A stretch of 64,000 bases of DNA, taken from the NCBI RefSeq assembly GCF_020639365.1, contig NZ_JAINUL010000001.1, positions 6,817,030-6,881,029 of the forward strand, written 5' to 3'. Shown piece after piece: positions 29,045-39,238 of this stretch. The DNA is from Streptomyces flavotricini. GTDB taxonomy: Bacteria; Actinomycetota; Actinomycetes; Streptomycetales; Streptomycetaceae. The notes beneath the pieces were generated by a model. That model was not told where the DNA came from. It worked only from the letters and a program-made list of their open reading frames with translations, and made no database searches. A program made the position numbers and the translations under genes. Position 1 is the stretch's first letter. Each line of letters starts with the position of its first letter.

Positions 29045-29938
29045 TCAGCCGTACGGGTAGAAGCCCGAGCCGGTCTTGCGGCCCAGGCGGCCCGCGTCGA
29101 CCATCCGCTGCAGCAGCGGGGGAGCGGCGTACAGCGGCTCCTTGTACTCCGCGTACATCGAATCGGCGATCGAGGCGATCGTGTCCAGGCCGATCAGGTC
29201 GGAGAGCTTGAGCGGGCCCATCGGGTGGGCGCAGCCCAGCTCCATGCCGTTGTCGATGTCCTCGCGGCTCGCGATGCCGGACTCGAACATCCGGATCGCC
29301 GACAGCAGGTACGGGACCAGGAGCGCGTTGACGACGAAGCCCGACCGGTCCTGGGCGCGGATGGCGTGCTTGCCCAGGACCTTCGCCACCAGGGCCTCGG
29401 CCCGCTTGACGGTCTCGTCGCTCGTGGTCAGCGCCGGGATCAGCTCGACGAGCTGCTGCACGGGGGCCGGGTTGAAGAAGTGGATGCCGATGACCTGGTC
29501 GGGCCGCGAGGTCGTGACGGCCAGCTTGACCAGCGGGATCGAGGAGGTGTTGGAGGCGAGGATCGCGTCGGGGCGGGTGATCACCTGGTCGAGGACCTGG
29601 AAGATCTCCGTCTTGACCTGCTCGTTCTCGACGACGGCCTCGATGACGAGGTCACGGTCGGCGAACTCGCCGAGATCGGTGGTGAAGGTGAGGCGGGCCA
29701 GGGTGGCGTCCCGCTCCTCCTCGCTGATCTTGCCGCGTTCGGCGGCCTTGGTCAGGGAGTTGTGCAGCCGGGTGCGCCCGATCTCCAGGGCCTCGCCGGT
29801 GGTCTCGGCGACCTTCACCTCGAGGCCGCTGCGGGCGCACACCTCGGCGATGCCCGCGCCCATCTGGCCACAGCCCACTACGCCGACCCGTGTGATGTCG
29901 GAAGGGAGGTCAGTCACTTCGTGCCTTTCGCTGCTCAT
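29045..29938 (-). CDS. 3-hydroxybutyryl-CoA/3-hydroxyacyl-CoA dehydrogenase
   Basis: NAD-dependent dehydrogenase of 297 residues. The Rossmann motif is RVGVVGCGQMGAGIAEVCA; ASNTSSIPLVKLA and GIHFFNPAPVQQLVELIPA carry catalytic Ser/His/Asn residues; the C-terminal dimer domain has GCAHPMGPLKLSDLIGLD. It oxidises 3-hydroxyacyl-CoA in fatty acid or PHB-type metabolism. ATG 29938 is used; GTG 29917, seven codons in and preceded by AAAGG, is equally possible. It converges with the Nudix gene and is divergent from the glycosidase gene. Confidence 0.92.
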   Translation of the reverse strand: MSSERHEVTDLPSDITRVGVVGCGQMGAGIAEVCARSGLEVKVAETTGEALEIGRTRLHNSLTKAAERGKISEEERDATLARLTFTTDLGEFADRDLVIEAVVENEQVKTEIFQVLDQVITRPDAILASNTSSIPLVKLAVTTSRPDQVIGIHFFNPAPVQQLVELIPALTTSDETVKRAEALVAKVLGKHAIRAQDRSGFVVNALLVPYLLSAIRMFESGIASREDIDNGMELGCAHPMGPLKLSDLIGLDTIASIADSMYAEYKEPLYAAPPLLQRMVDAGRLGRKTGSGFYPYG

Positions 29939-30091
29939 CCGTCGGCGGGTCCCCCGTGCTGCGCAGTGTCACTGCGATCCGGCGCCCGCCACGCCCCACG
30001 ACGTTACCCCCGACCTTGACCTTGACGGGGGGCCGGGGCGGGCATGCTGTCAGATGCAGGGCACTGTCACGCAACGGAACGGGGTCATCAC

Positions 30092-31330
30092 ATGGCGTAC
30101 ATCGGGCGTCGGGGGCTGCTGGCGGGGGCCGCCGGGCTGCTGGCGGCGACGGGCGGGGCGGCCCCCGCACGGGCGGCCCGGGGGCGCCGGCCGCGCGGGA
30201 AGGCGGCCGCCGAGTTCCGCGCGATGTGGATCGCCTCTGTGGAGAACGTCGACTGGCCCTCCGAGAGCGGGCTGGACGCCGCGGACCAGCGCGACGAGCT
30301 GATCCGCCTCCTCGACACCGCCGTCGCCCGCCGACTCAACGCCGTGGTCCTCCAGGTCCGGCCCGCCGCCGACGCGATGTGGCCCGGGGCCCGGGAGCCC
30401 TGGTCGCAGTGGCTGACCGGGGAGCAGGGCGAAGACCCCGGCTGGGACCCGCTCGGCACGGCGGTCGCCGAAGCCCACGCCCGGGGGCTGGAGCTGCACG
30501 CCTGGTTCAACCCGTACCGGGTCGCCAACCACACCGATCCCGGCCGCCTGGCCGCGGACCATCCGGCCCGGCGCAACCCCGGCTGGACGGTCGCGTACAA
30601 CAAGAAGCTGTACTACAACCCCGGGCTGCCCGAGGTGCGCGCCTTCGTGCAGGAGGCCATGCTCGACGCCGTCTCCCGGTACGAGGTGGACGGGGTGCAC
30701 TGGGACGACTACTTCTACCCGTACCCCGTCGAGGGGGAGGAGTTCGACGACGACGACGCGTACGCGCGCCACGGCGGCGGCTTCGCCTCCCGTGCGGACT
30801 GGCGGCGCGGCAACACCGACGCGCTGGTCCGCGAGATGTCCGGGCGGGTGCGGGCCATCCGCCCGGCGGCGCGCTTCGGCATCAGCCCCTTCGCGGTCTG
30901 GCGCAACAGCGAGCGGGACCCGCTCGGTTCGCCGACGCAGGCGGGCGTCGAAACGTACGACGACCTGTACGCGGACACCCGCAAGTGGGTGCGGGAGGGC
31001 TGGATCGACTACATCGTGCCGCAGGTCTACTGGCAGATCGGGCACCCGACCGCCGACTACGCCAAGATCGTCCCCTGGTGGGCGAAGACCGTCGCCGGCA
31101 CCGACGTGGAGCTGTACGTGGGCGAGGCCCTGTACCGCTGCGACCGCGACAGTGCCACCGCGGCGTGGCGCGATCCGAAGGAGCTGTCCAAGCACCTGAC
31201 CTTCGCCCGGGACTACCCCGAGGTCCGCGGCCACGTCTACTTCTCGGCGAAGCAGGTGGTCGCGGACCCCAATGGTGCGATGGCCAGGGTCGTTGCCGAC
31301 CATTATCCGACGGCCGTGCCGCCGAGGTGA
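30092..31330 (+). CDS. Secreted GHL10-type glycoside hydrolase (YngK-like)
   Basis: Exported protein of 412 residues. A Tat-like signal (GRRGLLAGAAGLLAATGG) is followed by the glycosyl hydrolase-like 10 domain: FRAMWIASVENVDWPSESGL, LNAVVLQVRPAADAMWPG, LELHAWFNPYRV, YEVDGVHWDDYFYPYP with a pair of acidic residues, and IDYIVPQVYWQIGHPTADY. Members act on cell-wall or other glycans; the substrate is not established here. ATG 30092 follows GGAACGGGG. Secretion points to wall remodelling or polysaccharide degradation. Confidence 0.85.
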   Translation: MAYIGRRGLLAGAAGLLAATGGAAPARAARGRRPRGKAAAEFRAMWIASVENVDWPSESGLDAADQRDELIRLLDTAVARRLNAVVLQVRPAADAMWPGAREPWSQWLTGEQGEDPGWDPLGTAVAEAHARGLELHAWFNPYRVANHTDPGRLAADHPARRNPGWTVAYNKKLYYNPGLPEVRAFVQEAMLDAVSRYEVDGVHWDDYFYPYPVEGEEFDDDDAYARHGGGFASRADWRRGNTDALVREMSGRVRAIRPAARFGISPFAVWRNSERDPLGSPTQAGVETYDDLYADTRKWVREGWIDYIVPQVYWQIGHPTADYAKIVPWWAKTVAGTDVELYVGEALYRCDRDSATAAWRDPKELSKHLTFARDYPEVRGHVYFSAKQVVADPNGAMARVVADHYPTAVPPR

Positions 31331-31364
31331 CGCATGGGCCGTGCCGGCCGCGTCGAGTGGGCAG

Positions 31365-31562
31365 TCAGGGCATGGGCTCCGTCGGGTGCTTCACGACGCA
31401 GTCGGGGCCCGGAGACATGACTGCCTCGTGGCCGTCCGCGAAACGGACCCGGTAGGGAGGGGTGCCGTTCTCGCCGAGTACCTGAGTGATTTCACCGACC
31501 TTGTCGTGCTGCCCCACGATCCTGCCGTGCTGCACCAGCTGGTCGCCCTCGGTCGCGCGCAT
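31365..31562 (-). CDS. DUF1918 domain protein
   Basis: A 65-residue protein that fits DUF1918: GDQLVQHGRIVGQHDKVGEI and PYRVRFADGHEAVMSPGPDC. The fold is an SH3-like barrel and the role is unknown. ATG 31562 is preceded by GAGGTCAGCAATG-type sequence with a GAGG. It converges with the glycosidase gene. Confidence 0.82.
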   Translation of the reverse strand: MRATEGDQLVQHGRIVGQHDKVGEITQVLGENGTPPYRVRFADGHEAVMSPGPDCVVKHPTEPMP

Positions 31563-31623
31563 TGCTGACCTCCTCGGAGGCGGTCTGAATCCGGTGACAG
31601 CAGTTTACGGCGGTTCGTGCGCA

Positions 31624-32632
<1,009 letters not shown>

Positions 32633-32634
<2 letters not shown>

Positions 32635-34072
32635 GTATGAGCGTAGCAGTGTGGCGGAGTTGGCGGATTCCCTGCGATCCGAGCTGGACCGCTACTCGGT
32701 AGGTGGAAAGCTCCCGTCGAGCCGGGCCCTCGTGGAGCGCCACCGGGTCAGCCCCGTCACCGTCTCCCGCGCCCTCGCGCAGCTGGCCGCCGAGGGACTG
32801 GTCGTCACCCGGCCCGGCGCCGGGGTGTTCCGGGCCCTGCCGCGTACCGCGGAGCCCGTGCCCGGGGACACCTCGTGGCAGGAGGTCGCCCTGAGCGCGG
32901 AGGGCGCCGGCGAGGTGGTCCCGCGTTCGGTGGACGCCTCCGGGGTGCTGGCCTGCCTGGCCGCGCCGCCCTCCGGGGTGATCGGTCTCAACAGCGGCTA
33001 CCTGCACCCCTCCATCCAGCCCGAGCGGGCCATGGCGGCGGCGCTGGCCCGGGCCGGCCGGCGCCCCGGGGCCTGGGAGCGGCCGCCCATGGAGGGACTG
33101 CCCGAGCTGCGCGACTGGTTCGCCCGGGAGATCGGCGGGGCGGCCGGGGCCGTCGGAGCCGCCGATGTGCTCGTCACCGCGGGCGGCCAGAGCGCGCTCA
33201 CCACCGCCCTGCGGGCGCTGGCCCCGCCCGGGGCGCCGATCCTCGTGGAGTCCCCGACCTACCCCGGGCTGCTGGCCATCGCCCGGGCCTCCGGATGCCG
33301 GCCGGTGCCCGTCCCGGTGGATGCCGAGGGGGTCCGGCCGGAGCTGCTGGCCGCCGCCTTCGAAGCGACCGGCGCGCGCGTGTTCGTATGCCAGCCGCTG
33401 TTCCAGAACCCGACCGGTGCCGTGCTGGCTCCCGGGCGGCGGGCCGAGGTGCTGCGGATCGCGCGGGCCGCCGGGGCCTTCGTGGTGGAGGACGACTACG
33501 CCCGGGCGCTGGGCCACGACGACGCCGGTCCGCTGCCCCCGACGCTGGCCGCCGAGGACCACGACGGGGTGGTCGTCCACGTCCGGTCCCTGACCAAGGC
33601 CACCTCGCCCAGCCTGCGGGTCGGTGCGCTCGCCGCCCGGGGCCCGGTGCTGGACCGGCTACGGGCCATCCAGATCGTGGACTCCTTCTTCGTGTCCCGG
33701 CCGCTCCAGGAGGCCGCCCTTGAGCTGGTCGGCGCGCCCGCCTGGCCCCGCCACCTGAGGTCCGTCGCCGCCGAGCTGCGTCACCGGCGGGATCTGCTCG
33801 CAGGGGCGCTGCGCCGGGAGCTGCCCGGGCTGACCCTGCCGCATCTGCCCTCGGGCGGCTACCAGTTGTGGGCGCGGATGGCCGAGGGTGACGACGACGC
33901 GGCGTTCGCGGCGGCGGCCCTGCGCGCCGGGGTCGCGGTCGCCGCCGGCCGCCCGTACTTCTGCGCGGAGCCGCCGGGTCCGTACGTACGGCTCAGCTTC
34001 GCCGGGGTCTCGGGCGCGGCGGAACTGGGCGAGGCCGTACGGCGGCTGCGCTCGCTCCGGGCGCCGGCCTAA
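32633..34072 (+). CDS. MocR-type GntR regulator with aminotransferase domain
   Basis: Regulator of 479 residues joining a GntR winged helix (SVAELADSLRSELDRYSVGG, KLPSSRALVERHRVSPVTVS, about 5-75) to an aminotransferase class I fold. The PLP lysine is in HVRSLTKATSPSLRVG, and QPLFQNPTGAVL and VVEDDYAR are typical of the fold. MocR proteins usually use PLP or a related amine as effector and control a neighbouring gene; the divergent EamA transporter, whose start codon overlaps this one, is the obvious target. No ribosome binding site at a usable distance, in line with a leaderless message. Confidence 0.88.
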
Positions 34073-34113
34073 ATCGCTGGAGCTGCGCCGTTCCACCGCT
34101 CTAACCTGCGGCC

Positions 34114-34872
34114 ATGGACGGAATCAAGATCACCACCCTTGCGCAGCGACCCGAACTGGCCGGGCGGCTCTGGGACATGAAGGACACCTGGCCGGAGTTC
34201 GCCCAGCACGACTCGATCGCCTGGCTCCTCTACCCGAGGATGGTCAAGGAGCTGGCCGACTACGTCCTGGTCGCCACCGACGGGGACGCCGTGGTCGCCC
34301 GCGGCTTCAGCGTGCCCTTCGCGCAGCACGCGCCCGGCCGGGACGGGGTGCTGCCCGCGCGGGGCTGGGACCAGGTCCTCATGTGGGCCTTCTCCGATCT
34401 GCGGCGCGGGGTGGCCCCCGACACGGTGAGCGCCATCGAGATCACCGTCGCCACCGACCGGCTCGGCGAGGGGCTGTCCGGCCGGATGCTGGCCGCGATG
34501 CGGGACAACGCTCGCGCCCGGGGCTTCGCCGAGGTGGTGGCCCCCGTCCGGCCCAGCGGGAAGCCGGCCGAGCCGGACACCCTGATCGAGGAGTACGCGT
34601 ACCGCACGCGCGAGGACGGCCTGCCGTACGACCCGTGGCTGCGGGTCCACGTCCGCGCGGGGGCGGTGATCGACTCCGTGGCCCCGCTGTCGATGACCAT
34701 CACCGGCTCGCTCGCCGAGTGGCGGGAGTGGACCGGGCTGCCCTTCGACACGACGGGGCCGGTGCGGGTGCCGGGGGCGCTGGCCCCGGTCCGCTGCGAG
34801 GCCGAACAGGGCTACGCGGCGTACGTGGAGCCGAACGTCTGGGTCCGCCACGTGCTGGCCGGCCCGGCGTAG
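34114..34872 (+). CDS. GNAT-fold N-acetyltransferase-like protein
   Basis: A 252-residue protein that resembles a GNAT acetyltransferase relative: WPEFAQHDSIAWLLYPRMVK at the N-terminus and a central TDRLGEGLSGRMLAAMRDNA that could be the acetyl-CoA-binding A motif. The second half lacks clear catalytic residues, so activity is uncertain. ATG 34114 follows the MocR stop by 41 bases; same strand but no overlap. Confidence 0.6.
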   Translation: MDGIKITTLAQRPELAGRLWDMKDTWPEFAQHDSIAWLLYPRMVKELADYVLVATDGDAVVARGFSVPFAQHAPGRDGVLPARGWDQVLMWAFSDLRRGVAPDTVSAIEITVATDRLGEGLSGRMLAAMRDNARARGFAEVVAPVRPSGKPAEPDTLIEEYAYRTREDGLPYDPWLRVHVRAGAVIDSVAPLSMTITGSLAEWREWTGLPFDTTGPVRVPGALAPVRCEAEQGYAAYVEPNVWVRHVLAGPA

Positions 34873-34881
34873 GGGTTCTCC

Positions 34882-36780
34882 TCAGGGCGTGACGATCGCG
34901 AAGTCGGGGTCGGGCCCGGTGAGGTGGGCGGTCAGCTCGGCGAGCCGGGCCGGATCGCCCGAGACCTCGGCCCGGCCCCGGTCGACCAGGTCCGCGAGCG
35001 CGGTCCGGCCGAGCAGGAGGGCGCGCAGGGCCGGCTCGTCCAGGGTGATCTCCACGTCCGGCTCGCCGGCGGCGGGGCCCAGCCCCCGGACGTGCGTGAG
35101 CACGCCGTTCCTCAGGCGCAGGGTGCTGGGATCACGGCCGTCGGTGAACCGCCAGCGGACGGTGACGTCCGCGTCCCAGCTGCCCGGGCCGTCGACGCGG
35201 ATCGCCAGGGAGTCGAAGAGCTGGTCGAGCGTCAGGGTGTTGATCAGGTCCTCGGAGGCGGTGGAGGCGGAGGTGCCGACCGGGCCGTGGCGCAGTTCGT
35301 GGGCGCCGGTGAGGAAGAAGTTGCGCCAGGTGCCGTTCTCGCTGCCGTAGCCGAGCTGCTCCAGGGCGTCCGCCTGCAGGGCGCGGGCCTCGGAGTCGTC
35401 GGGGTCGGCGAACAGGACGTGGCCGACGACCTCCGCCACCCAGCGGAAATCACCCTGCGCGTAGGACTGGCGGGCACGGCGCAGTACCTCGTCGGCGCCG
35501 CCCATGAAGTCGACGTAGCGGGTGGCGGCCTCGGTGGGCGGGTGGGCCCACAGGCGGGCCGGGTTGCCGTCGAACCAGCCCATGTACCGCTGGTAGACGG
35601 CCTTGGCGTTGTGGCTGACGGAGCCGTAGTAGCCGTGGGTGTGCCAGGCCCGTTCCAGAGCGGGCGGCAGCCGCATCTCCTCGGCGATCTCCGGCCCGGT
35701 GAGCCCCTGGTTGATCATGCGCAGCGTCTGGTCGTGGAGGTAGGCGTACAGGTCGCGCTGCTCGGAGAGGAAGGCGAGGGCGTCCTCGCGGCCCCAGACC
35801 GGCCAGTGGTGCGAGGCGAACACGACGTCGGTGGCGGCGCCGAAGAGCTGGATGGTCTCGGTCAGGTACCGGGCCCAGCCGTGCGGGTCGCGGACCTGCG
35901 CGCCGCGCAGCGTGAGCAGGTTGTGCAGGGTGTGGGTGGCGTTCTCGGCGGTGCACAGGGCCGCGTGGTCGGGGAAGTGGATGTTGAGTTCGGCCGGGGC
36001 CTCGGTGCCCGGGGTCATCTGGAACACCATGCGGATCCCGTCGACGGTCTCGCTCTGCCCGGTGCGGGCGATGGTGAGGGTCGGCGGGATGAGGGTGACC
36101 GTGCCCGTGGACGTCGTGGGGCCCAGCCCCGAGCCGATCTGCCCGCGGGGGCCCTTGGGCAGGGCGGCGCCGTACATGTACGTGGCGCGGCGGCTCATGG
36201 CGGTGCCGGCGTAGACGTTCTCGCTGACGGCGTGCTCCAGGAACCCCTCCGGGGCGAGCACCGGCACCCCGGCCGCGACCTCCTCGACGCTGACGATCCC
36301 CTTGACGCCGCCGAAGTGGTCGGCGTGGCTGTGGGTGTAGAGGACACCGGTGACGGGTCGCTCGCCGCGGTGGCGGCGGTACAGCGCGAGCGCGGCGGCG
36401 GCGGTCTCCGCTGAGATCAGAGGGTCGATGACGAGGATGCCGCGCTCGCCCTCGACCACGGTCATGTTGGACAGGTCGAAGCCGCGCACCTGGTGGATCC
36501 CGGGGACCACCTCGAACAGTCCGTGCCCCCTGACCAGCCTGCTCTGGCGCCACAGGCCCGGATGGGCGGTGGGCGGGCAGTCCCCGTCGAGGAACCCGTA
36601 GGCGTCCAGGTCCCACACCACGCGGCCGTCCGCGTCCCGGATCCCGGCCTCGTCGACGGTGCCCAGGAATCCGCGGCGTTCGTTCTCGAGATCACGGGTG
36701 TCCGCGAACTCCGGTGCCCGCGCCGCGGCGCCGTTGGCCTCCGCGACGACGGCTTCGGCGTCCCCGGGGGCGGCTGTCAT
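34882..36780 (-). CDS. Alkyl sulfatase (SdsA1/BDS1-type metallo-beta-lactamase fold)
   Basis: Enzyme of 632 residues for hydrolysing alkyl sulfate esters, which yields sulfate and alcohol. The dizinc motif is YTHSHADHFGGVKGI, with further ligands in AENATHTLHN and FASHHWPVWG; the alkyl-sulfatase dimerisation domain (VDFMGGADEVLRRARQSYAQ) and the C-terminal SCP-2-like domain (about 520-632) follow. No signal peptide is in this frame. The ATG at 36780 overlaps the stop of a 37-codon upstream ORF (ATGA), so its translation is probably coupled. An in-frame extension upstream to 36981 lacks coding bias. Confidence 0.88.
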   Translation of the reverse strand: MTAAPGDAEAVVAEANGAAARAPEFADTRDLENERRGFLGTVDEAGIRDADGRVVWDLDAYGFLDGDCPPTAHPGLWRQSRLVRGHGLFEVVPGIHQVRGFDLSNMTVVEGERGILVIDPLISAETAAAALALYRRHRGERPVTGVLYTHSHADHFGGVKGIVSVEEVAAGVPVLAPEGFLEHAVSENVYAGTAMSRRATYMYGAALPKGPRGQIGSGLGPTTSTGTVTLIPPTLTIARTGQSETVDGIRMVFQMTPGTEAPAELNIHFPDHAALCTAENATHTLHNLLTLRGAQVRDPHGWARYLTETIQLFGAATDVVFASHHWPVWGREDALAFLSEQRDLYAYLHDQTLRMINQGLTGPEIAEEMRLPPALERAWHTHGYYGSVSHNAKAVYQRYMGWFDGNPARLWAHPPTEAATRYVDFMGGADEVLRRARQSYAQGDFRWVAEVVGHVLFADPDDSEARALQADALEQLGYGSENGTWRNFFLTGAHELRHGPVGTSASTASEDLINTLTLDQLFDSLAIRVDGPGSWDADVTVRWRFTDGRDPSTLRLRNGVLTHVRGLGPAAGEPDVEITLDEPALRALLLGRTALADLVDRGRAEVSGDPARLAELTAHLTGPDPDFAIVTP

Positions 36781-36890
36781 TGCGCGCCGCCACCGCAGAG
36801 GGCCGCGGCGCGGGCCGCGGCGGCCGGTCCGAGGAGCAGGGGGGAGACCGCCGGCGGCGCCAGGACGGCCATCCGAACGTGCTGCCTCAT
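36777..36890 (-). CDS. 37-codon upstream ORF coupled to alkyl sulfatase
   Basis: A short ORF starting at ATG 36890, with GGGAGG seven bases before it, an ideal ribosome binding site. It reads MRQHVRMAVLAPPAVSPLLL and continues through an Ala-rich stretch to LCGGGAQ, then stops at a TGA that overlaps the ATG of the sulfatase (ATGA). Third codon positions are nearly all G or C, as in real genes here. It has a basic start and hydrophobic core like a signal or membrane peptide. It may be a leader peptide that couples or regulates sulfatase translation, or a signal peptide separated by a frameshift. I do not recognise it as a named family. Confidence 0.6.
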   Translation of the reverse strand: MRQHVRMAVLAPPAVSPLLLGPAAAARAAALCGGGAQ

Positions 36891-36975
36891 CGTGAAGCCT
36901 CCCAATCGGTGTCGGGGAACCCACCGTCATCCTCCCGTGCGCTGCCGCGGCCCGCAGAGTGATCACTGCAGGCCT

Positions 36976-37010
36976 TTGCATAAAACTGCGGCAGTACGTA
37001 TAGTCATGCC
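36976..37010 (+). promoter_or_regulatory. argC promoter with ARG-box-like site
   Basis: TTGCAT (36976-36981), 17 bases, TATAGT (36999-37004). The TATAGTCATGCC over the -10 matches the argG promoter (CATAGTTATGCC), and TTTGCATAAA over the -35 may be a second half-box. ArgR with arginine represses through such sites in streptomycetes. Confidence 0.6.
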
Positions 37011-37028
37011 ATCGAGGAGGAGGGTCCG

Positions 37029-38069
37029 ATGGTGGTACGTGTAGCGGTGGCCGGAGCGAGCGGGTACGCGGGCGGAGAAGTCCTGCGCCTGCTGCTCTCC
37101 CACCCCGAGGTGGAGATCGGCGCCCTGACCGGCAACTCCAACGCCGGACAGCTCTTCGGCAGCCTCCAGCCGCACCTGGTGCCGCTCGCCGGCCGCACCC
37201 TGGAGGCGACCACGCCCGAGGTCCTCGCCGGCCGGGGCCGTCGGCATGACGTCGTCTTCCTGGCGCTGCCCCACGGGCAGTCCGCAGCCGTCGCCGCGGA
37301 GCTCGGCCCGGATGTCCTCGTCGTCGACATGGGCGCGGACCACCGGCTCAAGGACTCCGCCGACTGGGACGCCTTCTACGGGGCCCCGCACGCCGGCACC
37401 TGGCCCTACGGGCTCCCCGAGCTGCCCGGTGGCCGCGCCGCGCTGGAGGGGTCCAAGCGCATCGCGGTTCCCGGGTGCTTCCCCACCGCCGTCACCCTCG
37501 CCCTGTTCCCGGCGTACGCCGCGCAGCTGGCCGAGCCGGAGGCCGTGATCGTCGCCGCCACCGGCACCTCCGGCGCCGGCAAGGCGCTCAAGCCGCACCT
37601 GCTCGGCTCCGAGGTCATGGGCTCCGTCAGCCCGTACGGGGTGGGCGGCGGGCACCGGCACACCCCCGAGATGGTGCAGAACCTCAGCCCGATCGCCGGG
37701 CGGAAGGTCTCCGTCTCCTTCACGCCGACCCTCGTGCCGATGTCGCGCGGCATCCTGGCCACCTGCTCCGCCAAAGCCCTCCCCGGCACCACCGCCGACG
37801 CGGTGCGCGCCGCGTACGAGAAGGCGTACGCGGACGAGCCCTTCGTGCACCTGCTGCCCGAGGGGCAGTGGCCGGCGACCTCGTCGGTCCACGGTTCCAA
37901 CGCCGTCCAGATCCAGGTCGCGTACGACGCGTCCGCGCAGCGGATCATCGCGATCAGCGCCATCGACAACCTGACCAAGGGCACCGCCGGTGGCGCGGTG
38001 CAGAGCATGAACATCGCCCTCGGGTTCGCAGAAGAGCTCGGGCTTTCCACGATCGGAGTCGCGCCGTGA
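37029..38069 (+). CDS. argC: N-acetyl-gamma-glutamyl-phosphate reductase
   Basis: Third step of arginine biosynthesis: NADPH-dependent reduction of N-acetylglutamyl phosphate. 346 residues with the cofactor motif VAVAGASGYAGGEVLRLLL and the catalytic cysteine in RIAVPGCFPTAVTLAL; GHRHTPEM is the conserved His segment. ATG 37029 follows GAGGAGGAGGG. First gene of argCJBDR, driven by the promoter at 36976; its TGA overlaps the argJ GTG. Confidence 0.97.
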   Translation: MVVRVAVAGASGYAGGEVLRLLLSHPEVEIGALTGNSNAGQLFGSLQPHLVPLAGRTLEATTPEVLAGRGRRHDVVFLALPHGQSAAVAAELGPDVLVVDMGADHRLKDSADWDAFYGAPHAGTWPYGLPELPGGRAALEGSKRIAVPGCFPTAVTLALFPAYAAQLAEPEAVIVAATGTSGAGKALKPHLLGSEVMGSVSPYGVGGGHRHTPEMVQNLSPIAGRKVSVSFTPTLVPMSRGILATCSAKALPGTTADAVRAAYEKAYADEPFVHLLPEGQWPATSSVHGSNAVQIQVAYDASAQRIIAISAIDNLTKGTAGGAVQSMNIALGFAEELGLSTIGVAP

Positions 38070-39238
38070 CCGTTACGGCAGCACAGGGATTCACGGCCGC
38101 CGGCATCGCGGCCGGGATCAAGGCGAACGGCAACCCGGACCTGGCCCTCGTGGTCAACAACGGTCCGCGCCTGGCCGCGGCGGGCGTCTTCACCTCCAAC
38201 CGCGTCAAGGCCGCGCCCGTGCTCTGGTCCGAGCAGGTCCTGCGCGGGTCCGTCATCAGCGCGGTCGTCCTCAACTCCGGCGGCGCCAACGCCTGCACCG
38301 GGCCCAAGGGCTTCCAGGACACCCACGCCACCGCCGAGAAGGCCGCCGCCAGCCTCAATGAGCACGGCCCGGGCGGCGAACACAACGCCGGCGAGATCGC
38401 CGTCGCCTCCACCGGCCTGATCGGCGTCCTGCTCCCCATGGACAAGCTGCTGCCCGGCATCGACACCGCCGTCGCCGCCCTCTCCGCCGACGGCGGCGAG
38501 GACGCCGCCATCGCCATCAAGACCACCGACACCGTGCACAAGACGGCCGTCGTCACGCAGGACGGCTGGACCGTCGGCGGCATGGCCAAGGGCGCGGGCA
38601 TGCTCGCCCCCGGCCTCGCCACCATGCTCGTCGTCCTCACCACCGACGCCGACGTGGACGGCGCCACCCTCGACATGGCGCTGCGCTCCGCCACCCGCAC
38701 CACCTTCGACCGGGTCGACTCCGACGGCTGCATGTCCACCAACGACACGGTGCTGCTGCTGGCTTCCGGGGCCTCCGGCCGGGTGCCGGCGTACGAGGCC
38801 TTCGCGGAGGCCGTCCGGACCGTCTGCGACGACCTCGCCCGCCAGCTGATCGGCGATGCCGAGGGTGCCAGCAAGGACATCCGCATCGAGGTCGTCGGCG
38901 CGCTCACCGAGGGGGACGCGGTCGAGGTCGGCCGGTCCATCGCCCGCAACAACCTGCTCAAGTGCGCCATCCACGGCGAGGACCCCAACTGGGGCCGGGT
39001 GCTCTCCGCCATCGGCACCACCCGTGCCGCCTTCGACCCGGACCGGCTGAACGTGGCCATCAACGGCGTCTGGGTCTGCAAGAACGGCTCGGTCGGCGAG
39101 GACCGCGACCTGGTCTCCATGAAGGACCGCGAGGTCCGCATCACCGCCGACCTGGCCACCGGCTCCGAGTCCGCCGTGATCTGGGCCAACGACCTGACCG
39201 CCGAGTACGTCCACGAGAACAGCGCCTACAGCTCATGA
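38066..39238 (+). CDS. argJ: Bifunctional ornithine acetyltransferase / N-acetylglutamate synthase
   Basis: Recycles the acetyl group from acetylornithine to glutamate. 390 residues. The self-cleavage site is between Ala and Thr in KGAGMLAPGLATMLVVLT, giving alpha and beta chains. VLNSGGANACTG and HGEDPNWGRVLSAIG are other family signatures. GTG 38066 overlaps the argC stop; the argJ TGA overlaps the argB ATG. Confidence 0.97.
   Translation: MTVTAAQGFTAAGIAAGIKANGNPDLALVVNNGPRLAAAGVFTSNRVKAAPVLWSEQVLRGSVISAVVLNSGGANACTGPKGFQDTHATAEKAAASLNEHGPGGEHNAGEIAVASTGLIGVLLPMDKLLPGIDTAVAALSADGGEDAAIAIKTTDTVHKTAVVTQDGWTVGGMAKGAGMLAPGLATMLVVLTTDADVDGATLDMALRSATRTTFDRVDSDGCMSTNDTVLLLASGASGRVPAYEAFAEAVRTVCDDLARQLIGDAEGASKDIRIEVVGALTEGDAVEVGRSIARNNLLKCAIHGEDPNWGRVLSAIGTTRAAFDPDRLNVAINGVWVCKNGSVGEDRDLVSMKDREVRITADLATGSESAVIWANDLTAEYVHENSAYSS

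Noticed and set aside
36781..36981. In-frame N-terminal extension of alkyl sulfatase
   Set aside because: It overlaps the argC promoter and the well-initiated upstream ORF, and its composition (Arg/Gly/Pro-rich) is that of an out-of-frame GC-rich reading.
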